Shown: positions 55,649 through 63,778 of the stretch, piece after piece
How the letters are laid out: each line of letters begins with the position of its first letter
Position numbering within the stretch: the stretch's first letter is position 1
Virus record (IMG/VR): IMGVR_UViG_3300021197_001995
Coordinates: 95,042 to 159,041 of that record
Origin: a virus
Direction: 5' to 3' (one strand)
DNA: 64,000 nt
Made by a program: the position numbers and the translations under genes
The notes under the pieces: generated by a model
What the model saw: the letters and a program-made list of their open reading frames with translations, nothing else
What the model was told of the DNA's origin: nothing
Database searches by the model: none

Positions 55649-56041
55649 GTAGGCAAATGTGGGCAGGTGCAGCACATGTAGGCAGAGATGCGCATGTGTG
55701 GGTGTTGACCCCACAGGTAGGGAAATGTAGGTGTAAGACACACAATGTGTTGAATGTACGCATTTTATCCTACCTGTGGGGGAACGTAGGCCCAGGACCC
55801 ACATGTAAGGTAATGTAGGCAAGGTAGTTTTAAAACCTACAGGTAGGATATCGTTCTCACGGATACACTTGATGTGGGACGTTGCAACACTTTATCCTAC
55901 CTGTAGGCCCATGTAGGGAGATGTAGGCAAGGTAGGTAGGTGTAGGTTTTGTCTGGCCCTAGGGCGAGTTAAACTAACCCCTTGAAATCATTAGGTTTTT
56001 AAAATTGGGGTTTTGCTGATTTTGATGTAGGGTAATGTAGG
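55649..56041. repeat. 10-bp-phased GTAGG repeats, left block
   Basis: GTAGG pentamers start at 55649, 55678, 55717, 55727, 55786, 55815, 55843, 55903, 55913, 55923, 55932, 55936, 55942, 56027 and 56037, with GTAAG or GTGGG variants between. Runs such as 55903-55913-55923 are exactly 10 bp apart, one helical turn. CCTAC in inverted orientation occurs at 55769, 55836 and 55896, forming near-palindromes such as CCTACCTGTAGG. The unit TTATCCTACCTGT is repeated at 55765 and 55892. No gene reads through it. Confidence 0.85.
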
Positions 56042-56111
56042 TGTAATACATACAAAGATGCCCCATGGCGCCTGGCGACGCACATGGGGCTGGTGGGGAC
56101 TTTGAAGGGTT

Positions 56112-56165
56112 CTATTTTTTCTTGGTTTTCGCCCATGAGGAGGCGACTTTTGAACGTCTAGCCAT
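56112..56165 (-). CDS. Micro-gene encoding a 17-aa basic peptide (minus copy)
   Basis: MARRSKVASSWAKTKKK, starting on the minus strand at 56165 in an ATGGCTAG overlap with the gene before it. Counterpart of the plus-strand 19-aa gene at 55301. Confidence 0.68.
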   Translation of the reverse strand: MARRSKVASSWAKTKKK

Positions 56166-56328
56166 GGTTGAACCCCCAATCGTAGCGCGAGGCCTTCGTT
56201 TTGCGCTTGGGTTTATCAAGCCAGCCTTCAAACATACGCGAGTCGCCTAGGCCTCGGCCATTGGCGAGCTGGTAAGCGATACCCGGTAGGGACGGGTCAA
56301 CATATCGTCGGTTGATCAACTTATCCAT
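56158..56328 (-). CDS. Small basic protein, 56 aa
   Basis: Minus strand, ATG at 56328 overlapping the preceding gene by 8 nt (ATGGATAA). Basic (DKPKRKTKASRYDWGFNHG) with Gly-rich centre ANGRGLGDSRMFEGW. No family recognised. Last codons overlap the 17-aa gene. Confidence 0.6.
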   Translation of the reverse strand: MDKLINRRYVDPSLPGIAYQLANGRGLGDSRMFEGWLDKPKRKTKASRYDWGFNHG

Positions 56329-56518
56329 GTGCGCGCACCCCCTGGCGATGCAAGAAGGCGCATCCGTCGGCGTTGAACGCCTTCTTGAGCAGCTCGCGGC
56401 TTAAGCTTTCATTGCCCGTTAACCAAACGGCGTTGGCCTCGCGCAGCATGCGAGCTTTGGGCGATCCAGGCACGACCATGTAATTTGCGCCCTTATAAGC
56501 GACACTGATATATTCCAT
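56321..56518 (-). CDS. Small protein, 65 aa
   Basis: Minus strand, start ATG at 56518 chosen because AGAGGATTG lies before it. MEYISVAYKGANYMVVPGSP then a helical, basic region and a Cys near the end. Its stop overlaps the next start. Function unknown. Confidence 0.65.
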   Translation of the reverse strand: MEYISVAYKGANYMVVPGSPKARMLREANAVWLTGNESLSRELLKKAFNADGCAFLHRQGVRAHG

Positions 56519-56559
56519 CTTCAATCCTCTAAACAGGCCCAATCATAGGCCGGCAACAT

Positions 56560-56574
56560 GCATTCCGCGAATGC
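56560..56574. other. Short perfect hairpin
   Basis: GCATTC/GAATGC around CGC, between the two minus-strand transcription units. Purpose unknown. Confidence 0.35.
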
Positions 56575-56647
56575 TAATATAAAACTAACTAAAACAAATT
56601 CTAAAAACACCGGTTTTCCTTTTCAGTCGTTGGTGTGCTAAATGTGT

Positions 56648-56665
56648 GGGGCTCTTTCGAGCCCC
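56648..56665 (-). terminator. Hairpin after the minus-strand gene
   Basis: GGGGCTC/GAGCCCC with a 4-nt loop, just beyond the 56679 stop. No T run follows, so termination would be weak or rely on another factor. Confidence 0.45.
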
Positions 56666-56678
56666 GCAGGGCTATGAC

Positions 56679-56915
56679 CTAGAAGTCGCCTTCAGTAGCA
56701 AGAATCTCCTGAAGAGCTTCCGCCAAGTCAACAATCGCAGCGCGGTCCAACTTTGCAGCGGCGGACTTGCGACCCCCGTTGATAAGCCGGAAGGATACGA
56801 CCGCCGACTTACCATTCAAGATGGTTTGGTCGATAGTCATGCCAGCCTTTTCGTCCTCGTTGAGAACGGTCATGCCGAGATTGATAATGTTGCTTTTCTG
56901 CTTACGTAATGCCAT
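56679..56915 (-). CDS. Small protein, minus-strand copy of a duplicated family
   Basis: 78 aa from ATG at 56915 (AAAGG eight bases before). Paralogue of 54643: TIDQTILNGKSAVVSFRL, INGGRKSAAAKL, LAEALQEILAT. Transcribed from a promoter at 56995-57023. Its copy on the other strand and the shared 17/19-aa gene suggest a module was duplicated with inversion. Confidence 0.8.
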   Translation of the reverse strand: MALRKQKSNIINLGMTVLNEDEKAGMTIDQTILNGKSAVVSFRLINGGRKSAAAKLDRAAIVDLAEALQEILATEGDF

Positions 56916-56994
56916 GATAGACACCTTTCATTTTTGCGCTATTGCGCGGTTAATACCCGTAACGATGACCACCATCGTTTTCAGGTTATACCTT

Positions 56995-57023
56995 ATTATA
57001 CCAAATAAGGTTGGAGTTGTCAA
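56995..57023 (-). promoter_or_regulatory. Sigma70-like promoter, minus strand
   Basis: On the minus strand, TTGACA is at 57018-57023 and TATAAT at 56995-57000, spaced 17 nt; consensus. It starts the only leftward transcript in the window. Confidence 0.88.
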
Positions 57024-57221
57024 GAGAAAAGTGAAGTTTTTTTACTTTTTTTTCACTTTAATTTTTTCTCTCTCTCGCCTCCTTATAGTATAATTATACC
57101 ATTTTTTCGAGGAGAAAGCCAATTCCAGCCGTAAGCCCTTGAAATCATTGAGTAAATCCCTTCGCCCTTGAATTTCAAAACGTGACCGTAAGAACTTCAA
57201 TGATTCCGCATACTTAGAGCA
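57024..57221. other. T-tract region between promoter and right repeat block
   Basis: No gene. Two T-rich tracts sharing CTTTTTTTTCACTTT occur at about 57048 and again at about 57303. CCCTTGAAATCATT at 57137 also occurs at 55979, so the two gene-free blocks share more than the GTAGG units. Confidence 0.5.
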
Positions 57222-57666
57222 CCTACACCAGAGGAAAGGTAGGTAAAGGTAACCGTTACACCTACACATACCGACATGTATCCGGAATAAAATGATCTTT
57301 TTTTTCTTTTTTTTCACTTTTATTTAGCGTTAGAATGTTAACGGTGGTACACTTGGCTACGTTTACCTACATTCACCTACACTTACCTACACCATCCGAC
57401 ATGTAGGACAAGGTGCGAGAATGTAAGAAGAGTAAAAACAATAACCTAACAACGTAGGGAAAGGTAGGTAGATGTAGGATGTGGGATAGATACATACAGT
57501 GTAAGCAAAGGTAGGATAATAACATACAGTTAATTAATTAACTTGTAAACAAATGTAATCAAATGTAGGTGAAACACATACGTGTAGGTGGGGGTACCCC
57601 CTCCCCCCCGGTGTAGGCATAGGTAGCCGAATGTAAGTCCCATACCTACATGTAGGGTAATGTGGG
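57222..57666. repeat. 10-bp-phased GTAGG/CCTAC repeats, right block
   Basis: CCTAC at 57222, 57261, 57366, 57376 and 57386 (the last three exactly 10 bp apart), then GTAGG at 57239, 57403, 57454, 57464, 57474, 57511, 57565, 57584, 57613 and 57652, with GTAAG or GTAAT variants on the same 10-bp phase (57501, 57555, 57633). Several inversions of orientation create CCTACATGTAGG-type palindromes. No gene reads through it. It mirrors the left block across the minus-strand gene cluster. Confidence 0.85.
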
Positions 57667-57800
57667 CGGCCAGATACACGCAATACACCCAGGGAAATTT
57701 TGCCAGATTCGGAACTCACATACTAATTACTACCAGTGAGGGGTCGAGAATGTATAAAACACAAGATGCAACAAAAATGAAAAAGGAGAATAAACATCCC
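57667..57800. other. Leader before the right-end gene cluster
   Basis: No separate gene. Contains GTATAAAAC at 57756 and AAGGAG at 57783 ahead of ATG 57801; a promoter is possible but no clear -35/-10 pair is seen. Confidence 0.4.
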
Positions 57801-58238
57801 ATGAAAATTACCAGGAAAAATTTAGAGAGAATTGTAAAAGAAGAGATTGAGAGAACTATAAAAGAAATAGAATATATGGGTGACGTGGCGGCAGCGACTG
57901 GGTTCGCGCATCAAAAACAAGCGTTTGACCATGGCTCTGAGTCTGATCGTAAAGATGCTACGGCTTTAATTCGCGATATTGCGACTGCTCAAACGATGGG
58001 TGCAGCCATAGTGGCCATGTCCGGCTTGGTCGCCGGGCCTCTGTTGAATTCGGCCAGTTTGGGCGCCCAAAAAGCGGCCATTCAAACTATAGCGGGCGTT
58101 TACAAAAAAATCCCTGTGCGCGGGCAGAAGAAAATGTACGACCTCGCGTTCAAAGCGTTCAAGAATCCGAAAAACGGAGACTGGGCGAGGAGCCTCGCCC
58201 ATGCGCTAAATAAGATATCGAAAGGAGTACCAAAATGA
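57801..58238 (+). CDS. M-K-I-T-R-K protein with glycine/alanine membrane-like region
   Basis: 145 aa from ATG 57801; AGGAG is rather far (13 nt), so ATG 57777 is an alternative. The start MKITRKNLERIVKEEIERTI is a basic-acidic helix also seen at 58235. A hydrophobic stretch (TMGAAIVAMSGLVAGPLL) follows. I associate such M-K-I-T-(R/K) starts with marine phage virion or internal proteins, perhaps as a packaging or processing tag; unverified. Confidence 0.65.
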   Translation: MKITRKNLERIVKEEIERTIKEIEYMGDVAAATGFAHQKQAFDHGSESDRKDATALIRDIATAQTMGAAIVAMSGLVAGPLLNSASLGAQKAAIQTIAGVYKKIPVRGQKKMYDLAFKAFKNPKNGDWARSLAHALNKISKGVPK

Positions 58239-58432
58239 AAATTACCAAAAAAATATTAGAAAGAATTATTAACGAGGAGCTTAAAAAATTAATCGAACAA
58301 GAGATTAATATGTCCGGAGGAGATATACCAGTCGGTGGTGAGGGAAACAAAGCAACCATTGAAGGGTTGGACGATAGCTTGCGATCAATACACGAAAAGT
58401 TAGATCGATTACTGGGAGCGATGAGTTCTTAA
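58235..58432 (+). CDS. M-K-I-T-K-K small protein, 65 aa
   Basis: ATG 58235 in an ATGA overlap with AAAGGAG upstream. MKITKKILERIINEELKKLI is homologous to the start of the preceding protein, then a Gly-rich part and a coiled-coil-like end (LRSIHEKLDRLLG). Confidence 0.7.
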   Translation: MKITKKILERIINEELKKLIEQEINMSGGDIPVGGEGNKATIEGLDDSLRSIHEKLDRLLGAMSS

Positions 58433-58479
58433 CTTTAAAGCTAGTTGTACCTAGATAAACACTACCAGGAGAGATAACC

Positions 58480-58914
58480 ATGAAACTTCGCTTGTACATA
58501 CCAATCTTGGCTTCTATGATGGCTTTATCATGCGGATCATCGGGCCCAACCTCGGGAAACTCCAATACTGAGGTAGTTGTCACATATAACGGACAAGAAG
58601 AACTCAGAAAAAATTCGCGTTACATTAGTGAAAATCATTTGCGGTCGCTATTAGACCGAGGTAATGATACAATTGTAATTTTTGGCGCGGACTGGTGTGC
58701 TCCTTGTCGATTAACACGACGAGTTATTGAAGAAGCAAAGCTAAACGTTAAGGTGTATCATCTTGATCTTGACGAACCTTGGGTTACACAGCTTGCTGGC
58801 ATCATGGGAATAAAAACAATACCTGTTATGTTTCATACTGGAAAGGCAAAAGAAACTATTGCAATCAGAGTAGGGCCAGAAAGTATTGTTTCATATTTGG
58901 TTAGAACGTTTTAG
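58480..58914 (+). CDS. Thioredoxin-fold lipoprotein
   Basis: 144 aa. Signal peptide KLRLYIPILASMMALSC with lipobox ALSC, then a thioredoxin domain with the active site DWCAPCR near residue 70 and cis-Pro in TIPVMF. Periplasmic or outer-membrane anchored, it would oxidise or reduce disulfides. GGAGAGATAACC precedes ATG 58480. It may mature Cys-rich phage lipoproteins such as 11449, 38326 or 59006; that is inference. Confidence 0.85.
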   Translation: MKLRLYIPILASMMALSCGSSGPTSGNSNTEVVVTYNGQEELRKNSRYISENHLRSLLDRGNDTIVIFGADWCAPCRLTRRVIEEAKLNVKVYHLDLDEPWVTQLAGIMGIKTIPVMFHTGKAKETIAIRVGPESIVSYLVRTF

Positions 58915-59005
58915 CCTCCCGTTGCAAGCGCTAGTGCAAAAAAATACCGCAAAAAATCGCCGGAAACTGGGGTTCACCTATTTATTATAAGGGAGAATAC
59001 CTAAA

Positions 59006-59314
59006 ATGTTTAAAAAAATCTCGATTTGCGGCGCCTTGCTTGTTCTTTCCTGTGCCGCTGAAGAAAACCCAAGCTACCACGATGCTGACATGGGCCCGGA
59101 TGCATCCGATGTTGCTCAATTGCCGCCTGATGATGTGTGGGTCTGCTATAGTCCCGGTAGCCAGTTTCACGGAAAGCAATGTGATGAGAAACAAGAACCC
59201 GGACAATGCTTGACAAACGGTGATTCAAGTAAATTCTGTTGGAGGCTTGATCTCGAAGAGTGTGCTTCCGGCTCTGCAGACCTTCTTTATAACGAAATTT
59301 GCCAACATTTCTAG
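59006..59314 (+). CDS. Cys-rich lipoprotein, 102 aa
   Basis: ATG 59006 behind AAGGGAGAATACC. Signal peptide FKKISICGALLVLSC with lipobox; seven further Cys in a soluble, Asp/Pro-rich domain. Probably surface exposed. Function unknown. Confidence 0.72.
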   Translation: MFKKISICGALLVLSCAAEENPSYHDADMGPDASDVAQLPPDDVWVCYSPGSQFHGKQCDEKQEPGQCLTNGDSSKFCWRLDLEECASGSADLLYNEICQHF

Positions 59315-59428
59315 GTTGATTTTCAGAATCGCGAATGATTCGTTGCCCTTAAAAGCTTCAAACACTATTTACTATGTTGGCTTAACCACAAAAGCATTAT
59401 AATTTAACGAACCCAAGGAGAAAACGCC

Positions 59429-62299
59429 GTGATAACCACAAAAATCGAAAACAAAAACAAAAACAATTTTAAAATGATAATGGAAAACTTCAGGAATTGG
59501 TCTGACAAAACCCCACAAGAGGTGGCAGAGGAAGAAATAATCCAGCTTTCAAATAAATTTCTTTGTAAGAAGTTCGGATTCGGCAAAAACAGGGAACTCT
59601 TCGAACAGTGGGCGGTGCACTCAATAAACGATTATGGAAGACTTATACTCAACATCGAGGCTGTCGATTACATCAAAGACACTGAGCTGGCTGAAAAGAG
59701 CAGTTTTCATCGGCGATTTCTTGAGGTTTGTTGCTTGAGGAACGAAATTTTGCTGAATAACGTGCCAGATTCTGTCAATAGCTTGGCGGAAGGGTTGAAG
59801 CTTAAGTCTCCTTTGTTGCTTGAAGGTCCCGAGGCTTTCGCGAAACCGGTGGTATCGAAAATTGTGCAGGCCGTCGGCGGTGCAGTGGGCAAAGGCGCCC
59901 CGAAAGCGGCGTCGTCTACAGCAACGGCAACCTTTGGGCGCGCTGCAAGGGGCGCGATCGATGATATTACAGCTCATATCAACGCCAATGGCTATGACGA
60001 TGCAGTCATGGGGATTGTCAAACAAGCAAACCAAATTATTGTAAAAAACTCGGGGACTAGAAACCTTACCAAGGCAGAGCAGGCGATTGTCAAACAGGCT
60101 AATACCATTCTAAAAAACGCTGGCCGTAGTCATGACGTCAAATCCGCGGCGGGTACCTTACTCGGGCGCATCGGTAAAGAGGGTGCAACGAAATTAAACA
60201 AACTCAAAGATCTGCAGAGGTTGGCAGCGCCAGGGGCCAATAGAGCGACCAAGGCAGCTGCGAATGCAGCAGAGAAAACAGTGCGCGCATCCGCGAAAGC
60301 AGGCATTGGGATCCCCACTCAGGTGGCCAACGCACTAGGAGACATGACCGTAAAAAAGATGGTTCTTGATGCAGCGGTGCAAGTCTTAAGTAGAACCTCT
60401 GGCGCGGTGGTCAATGGGCTACTGACGAAGACGGGCCTCAAGGCCATGGCAAAGGCCTGGGGGAAATTAGATCTAACGGGCAAAGCCGGCGTGGCAGTTC
60501 TAGCTCAAGGCGCGATGACAGTACCTATCTATCTTGCTCTTCGCAAGGATAACACGAAGCTGCCTCCATTAGGACCTTCTCTAGGCGGCGCGGAAGGTTC
60601 TGGCCCTAAAGGTCCAGTATCCAACGATCAAGGCATGATCGCCCAAATTCAAACAAACGGTGGCGTTCCTGGCATGCCTTCGTTGGAAAATTATTTAGCG
60701 GCCGAGGGAGTTGATCTCGGAACACTTAGCGCAGAAACCTTTCCCCCTTACTTGGCCGCGTATTTAGAAGAAGCCGGAATTGATACTGCTAAGTTTCTCA
60801 GTGCCCTGAAAAGCGGTGATCAAGGACTCAATCAGATGATACAGAATATATTAGATACGATTCTTGGCGGGCGCGCTCCGAGCGCAGGACCTGCAGCATC
60901 ACCACAGGCTGGTGCGGCATCTGGCGCAGGACCTGCAGCATCACCACAGGCTGGTGCGGCATCTGGCGCAGGACCTGCAGCATCACCACAGGCTGGTGCG
61001 GCATCTGGCTCAGGATCTGCATCATCATCACAGGCTGGCGGAGCGAGAGGTCGCAGTTACTATCAGAGGAAAGCCAAAATCCAGAGAAGATTGATTAGCC
61101 AGCTAAACGCTAGCGGGAGGCTGATGCAAGAAGAAACCACAGAGGACTCAATTACATTGCGTAAAATTCAGAACGTCCTCAAAGGTCTAGGTTATAACTT
61201 AGGTACTTTTGGACCTAATAAAGATGGAGTTGACGGAAAGTATGGTCAAAGCACTCATGATGCGATTGTTAAGTTCCAAACAGACTACCCAGAAACAAGA
61301 CCAAAGGGTGAAAAACCTGACGGACTTATTGGTCCTAATACTTTTCCGGTTCTCTTTAGGAAAGGGTCCAAGGATGGGACTATATCCTCTAGAGCACAAA
61401 AAAAGAACGCGGCTGTTAAGGGAAGGAAAGTCGCCGACGCGGCTGAAGGCGCCTATACAAATAGAGAAAAAGCCACTTCGTCTTTTGTAAAGTCTATGCA
61501 GCAGTGGATTGAGCGCGCTGCGGAAGGAAATGGACTCATCCGAGGCCATAGAAATTTTATTGAGGCCAACAGAGATGTAATGAGCGGTATAGAGCTCAAA
61601 AATAGCGCTGGTTTTTGGACCGCGTACCTTACGGCGGATAAGAAGCGACTTAAAAAGATTATCGATCCCAACAAACATGAGCTTTTCAGCCGCGTTATGG
61701 GCAACTTCTCTCCAAAAAAGCTCAAGAAGAAATATCCACAACTAGAAAAGCTTTCCAATAAATTTTCCGCAGCGATGGCAAAGTACCAAGATGCTAGCGA
61801 TGCCCAAAGCGCCGCGTCAGAGCCAGCTAACATCGCAAGGCGCATGCGGGATCAGCAGGGTGCTGACTCAAAGGAACTTGAGAAAACAAGTAAAAATCCT
61901 CCTAGGATGGCCATCAAATTAGCCGATCTTAAAGGACTGATGATCTTTTTTATGGAGAAACAACAAATGATTCCTGGCAAAAAAGAGCGGGCCGGCCAGC
62001 CTGTTAAAATTGGCGAGGTCGGAAAGCACGCCAAAGGGACCCGTCGGGATCCAGACGCGGATCGCAAGGGGGCAAAAGAACTTTATCTTGGGGGATTTAT
62101 AAAAAAATATGGAATTCCTGGAAAGACTTTTGAGCCCCAAGCCCAAGGAAAAACATCTGAAAAAATGAAAAACATGTGCATCAAGATTCACAAGATCATA
62201 GTTAAAAAGTTAAAAATCACCGATGCAGACCTTAATAAGTTTGATGGCAACCGAAGCAACGAAAAGGCTATTGATGGCTATGGTGATGGTGAGAAATGA
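59429..62299 (+). CDS. 956-aa multidomain protein with a peptidoglycan-binding-like domain
   Basis: Starts at GTG 59429 with AAGGAG about seven bases upstream. N-terminal 100 residues are charged; 150-360 is Ala/Lys-rich and helical; a short hydrophobic part (AVLAQGAMTVPIYLALR) lies near 360. Three exact 14-aa repeats plus one degenerate copy (about 486-541) form a flexible linker. Near 573-650, ITLRKIQNVLKGLGYNLG then DGKYGQSTHDAIVKFQ and DGLIGPNTF match a PG-binding-1 domain. The C-terminal 290 residues are unrecognised. A tail- or virion-associated wall-binding protein is the best guess. Confidence 0.72.
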   Translation: MITTKIENKNKNNFKMIMENFRNWSDKTPQEVAEEEIIQLSNKFLCKKFGFGKNRELFEQWAVHSINDYGRLILNIEAVDYIKDTELAEKSSFHRRFLEVCCLRNEILLNNVPDSVNSLAEGLKLKSPLLLEGPEAFAKPVVSKIVQAVGGAVGKGAPKAASSTATATFGRAARGAIDDITAHINANGYDDAVMGIVKQANQIIVKNSGTRNLTKAEQAIVKQANTILKNAGRSHDVKSAAGTLLGRIGKEGATKLNKLKDLQRLAAPGANRATKAAANAAEKTVRASAKAGIGIPTQVANALGDMTVKKMVLDAAVQVLSRTSGAVVNGLLTKTGLKAMAKAWGKLDLTGKAGVAVLAQGAMTVPIYLALRKDNTKLPPLGPSLGGAEGSGPKGPVSNDQGMIAQIQTNGGVPGMPSLENYLAAEGVDLGTLSAETFPPYLAAYLEEAGIDTAKFLSALKSGDQGLNQMIQNILDTILGGRAPSAGPAASPQAGAASGAGPAASPQAGAASGAGPAASPQAGAASGSGSASSSQAGGARGRSYYQRKAKIQRRLISQLNASGRLMQEETTEDSITLRKIQNVLKGLGYNLGTFGPNKDGVDGKYGQSTHDAIVKFQTDYPETRPKGEKPDGLIGPNTFPVLFRKGSKDGTISSRAQKKNAAVKGRKVADAAEGAYTNREKATSSFVKSMQQWIERAAEGNGLIRGHRNFIEANRDVMSGIELKNSAGFWTAYLTADKKRLKKIIDPNKHELFSRVMGNFSPKKLKKKYPQLEKLSNKFSAAMAKYQDASDAQSAASEPANIARRMRDQQGADSKELEKTSKNPPRMAIKLADLKGLMIFFMEKQQMIPGKKERAGQPVKIGEVGKHAKGTRRDPDADRKGAKELYLGGFIKKYGIPGKTFEPQAQGKTSEKMKNMCIKIHKIIVKKLKITDADLNKFDGNRSNEKAIDGYGDGEK
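60884..61051 (+). repeat. 42-bp tandem repeat in the 956-aa gene
   Basis: Three exact copies of a 42-bp unit (60884, 60926, 60968) and a diverged fourth (61010), encoding a 14-aa Ala/Gly/Pro/Gln linker. Identity at the DNA level suggests recent slippage or unequal crossing over. Confidence 0.95.
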
Positions 62300-62333
62300 G
62301 ATAATAAGTTAAATGTGTATAATTTGTATAGAA

Positions 62334-62555
62334 ATGGACAAAAATAAACTTACGCCATGGGAAGCCAAGAGAAATCTTGGCGAAATGGTGAATAAAATAG
62401 ACGAAGATCATGTCAGAGAAGTAGAGAATAAGATTTCAGACGCAATTTTTGATGAAATCAACCTCAACTACGGAGAAACTATACAACAAACTCTTGACTT
62501 TTGCGACTTTTGCGACTGTTACCCTTGTGGTTGCCACTGGAGAAGCTATGAATGA
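62334..62555 (+). CDS. Small acidic protein with Cys-rich end, 73 aa
   Basis: ATG 62334 (or ATG 62313, seven codons earlier; neither has a clear Shine-Dalgarno site). Helical and acidic, ending in CDFCDCYPCGCHW, a likely metal-binding tail. Ends in an ATGA overlap. Confidence 0.6.
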   Translation: MDKNKLTPWEAKRNLGEMVNKIDEDHVREVENKISDAIFDEINLNYGETIQQTLDFCDFCDCYPCGCHWRSYE

Positions 62556-62815
62556 CCAAATTTGTTAAAAATTCTTTAATTTTTTGTCTTTTTTGTCTTT
62601 TTTTGCTTTCCGGAGCAGTGGCTAGCCCAAAATCGTCGAACACAAAGATGAAATTTTATGATTTTGACGATTTGCTAATAAATGGTCAGTATCGTAAGCC
62701 TCAAGTTCTTTATATTGACTCCAGAGAGAAGCTTAAATTCGAAAAACTCTTGAAATTAAAAAAAGATTTCCTTCCAAAATTAAAAAACACCCAAAAAGAC
62801 CCTTCTTTGCGTTAA
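62552..62815 (+). CDS. Small exported protein, 87 aa
   Basis: ATG 62552. Signal peptide KNSLIFCLFCLFLLSGAVAS, then YDFDDLLINGQYRKPQVLYI and a basic tail. The (D/E)(D/E)LxxGxxxxP layout resembles small exported proteins I associate with myxobacterial motility or cell-surface loci. It is a possible host-derived gene. Confidence 0.6.
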   Translation: MTKFVKNSLIFCLFCLFLLSGAVASPKSSNTKMKFYDFDDLLINGQYRKPQVLYIDSREKLKFEKLLKLKKDFLPKLKNTQKDPSLR

Positions 62816-62851
62816 AAAAACTAATTACTTTGGATCTAAGAGGAAAACGCA

Positions 62852-63778
62852 GTGAAAATTACCAAAAAAAATAAAAATGATGACAATTTGCTAGAAATAG
62901 CGCCCATCATCGTCGGCGCATACGCAGGATTGTCTTATCTTGCTGGTATTATTGCCTGGGAGGCTGCTTATTCAGTGTTCAACCCCATAGGCGACGGCAC
63001 CAGGACTGCGGCCATAAAAGAGCGCGCCAGAGGCTCCATGCTCGGGGCTTACAGTGAATTTAGAGACTGGTACCGAAAGAATTATCCTAATGGGCCAAGA
63101 CAACTTAAAAAACAAGGCCTTAAGTTGAGTCCCGCTATAAAATGGGTCCCTTCAACTTCCTGGATTGATAAATTGAGAAAAATACCTGGGACATATGAAC
63201 TTAAGGGTAGTGAAGACGAGAAATTTAGCTGGGTTTTTAGAACTGAGTGGATTGCGTATCAAAAAAACAGCAAAACAAAGATAGGTGACAATCACGTTAT
63301 GGGAGATTATTACCGGCAAGTCTCTGATCATGATTTTACACCAGGCGGGGACGATGAGAAGAGGGTCCTTGCGCAAACAGCAAGAGCAATGAGCAGATCT
63401 GCTGAAAAAGCCAGGAAATTTGAAGCAAGACTCCAAAAAGAAAACCCGGAGGCCTGGAGGGCTCTTCAGTTAAGTAAAAGTAAAATAAAAAAGCAAATGC
63501 AAGCTGCCGGCACGAAAGAAGCAGCAATAATGATAACAAACAAACTTAATCTAACTAAACCACACAAAAAAATTTCCAAAGCAATTAGTGCCGCGGCAAA
63601 AGAAGCGCAATCTATCTCAGCCCAAAAGGCATCACTTGCTTCAAAATCTGTCAAACCGGAAGAGCCGACCGGCGCGCCTCAGGGTGATGCTGAGCGCCTG
63701 GCGTCCTTATTCGAGTCGTATTATCAAGAAAATTCAGAAATTGTAAAAAAGATCGATGATCGTAAAATGACTCCTTAA
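62852..63778 (+). CDS. M-K-I-T-K-K protein, 308 aa
   Basis: GTG 62852 behind AGAGGAAAACGCA. It shares the first six residues of 57801 and 58235 but then diverges. A Gly/Ala membrane-like segment (IIVGAYAGLSYLAGIIAW) lies near residue 20; the rest is basic and helical, with a coiled-coil-like Ala/Lys/Glu region 170-270. Family not recognised. Confidence 0.65.
   Translation: MKITKKNKNDDNLLEIAPIIVGAYAGLSYLAGIIAWEAAYSVFNPIGDGTRTAAIKERARGSMLGAYSEFRDWYRKNYPNGPRQLKKQGLKLSPAIKWVPSTSWIDKLRKIPGTYELKGSEDEKFSWVFRTEWIAYQKNSKTKIGDNHVMGDYYRQVSDHDFTPGGDDEKRVLAQTARAMSRSAEKARKFEARLQKENPEAWRALQLSKSKIKKQMQAAGTKEAAIMITNKLNLTKPHKKISKAISAAAKEAQSISAQKASLASKSVKPEEPTGAPQGDAERLASLFESYYQENSEIVKKIDDRKMTP

Noticed and set aside
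55534-55822. Minus-strand reading frames of 65-69 codons in the left repeat block.
   Set aside because: They arise from the GTAGG/CCTAC repeats (Cys/Thr/Leu/Pro-rich translations in several frames), lack ribosome sites and no frame is preferred.
56065-56250. Plus-strand 61-codon frame.
   Set aside because: It runs antisense to the minus-strand genes at 56112-56328, which have overlapping starts and a paralogue; the plus frame has none.
59377-59403. TTGGCT...TATAAT before the 956-aa gene as a promoter.
   Set aside because: The spacer is only 15 nt and the -35 is poor compared with the 17-nt promoters elsewhere.
60828-61094. Alternative frames over the 42-bp repeats on both strands.
   Set aside because: They are repeat translations inside the long 956-aa gene.
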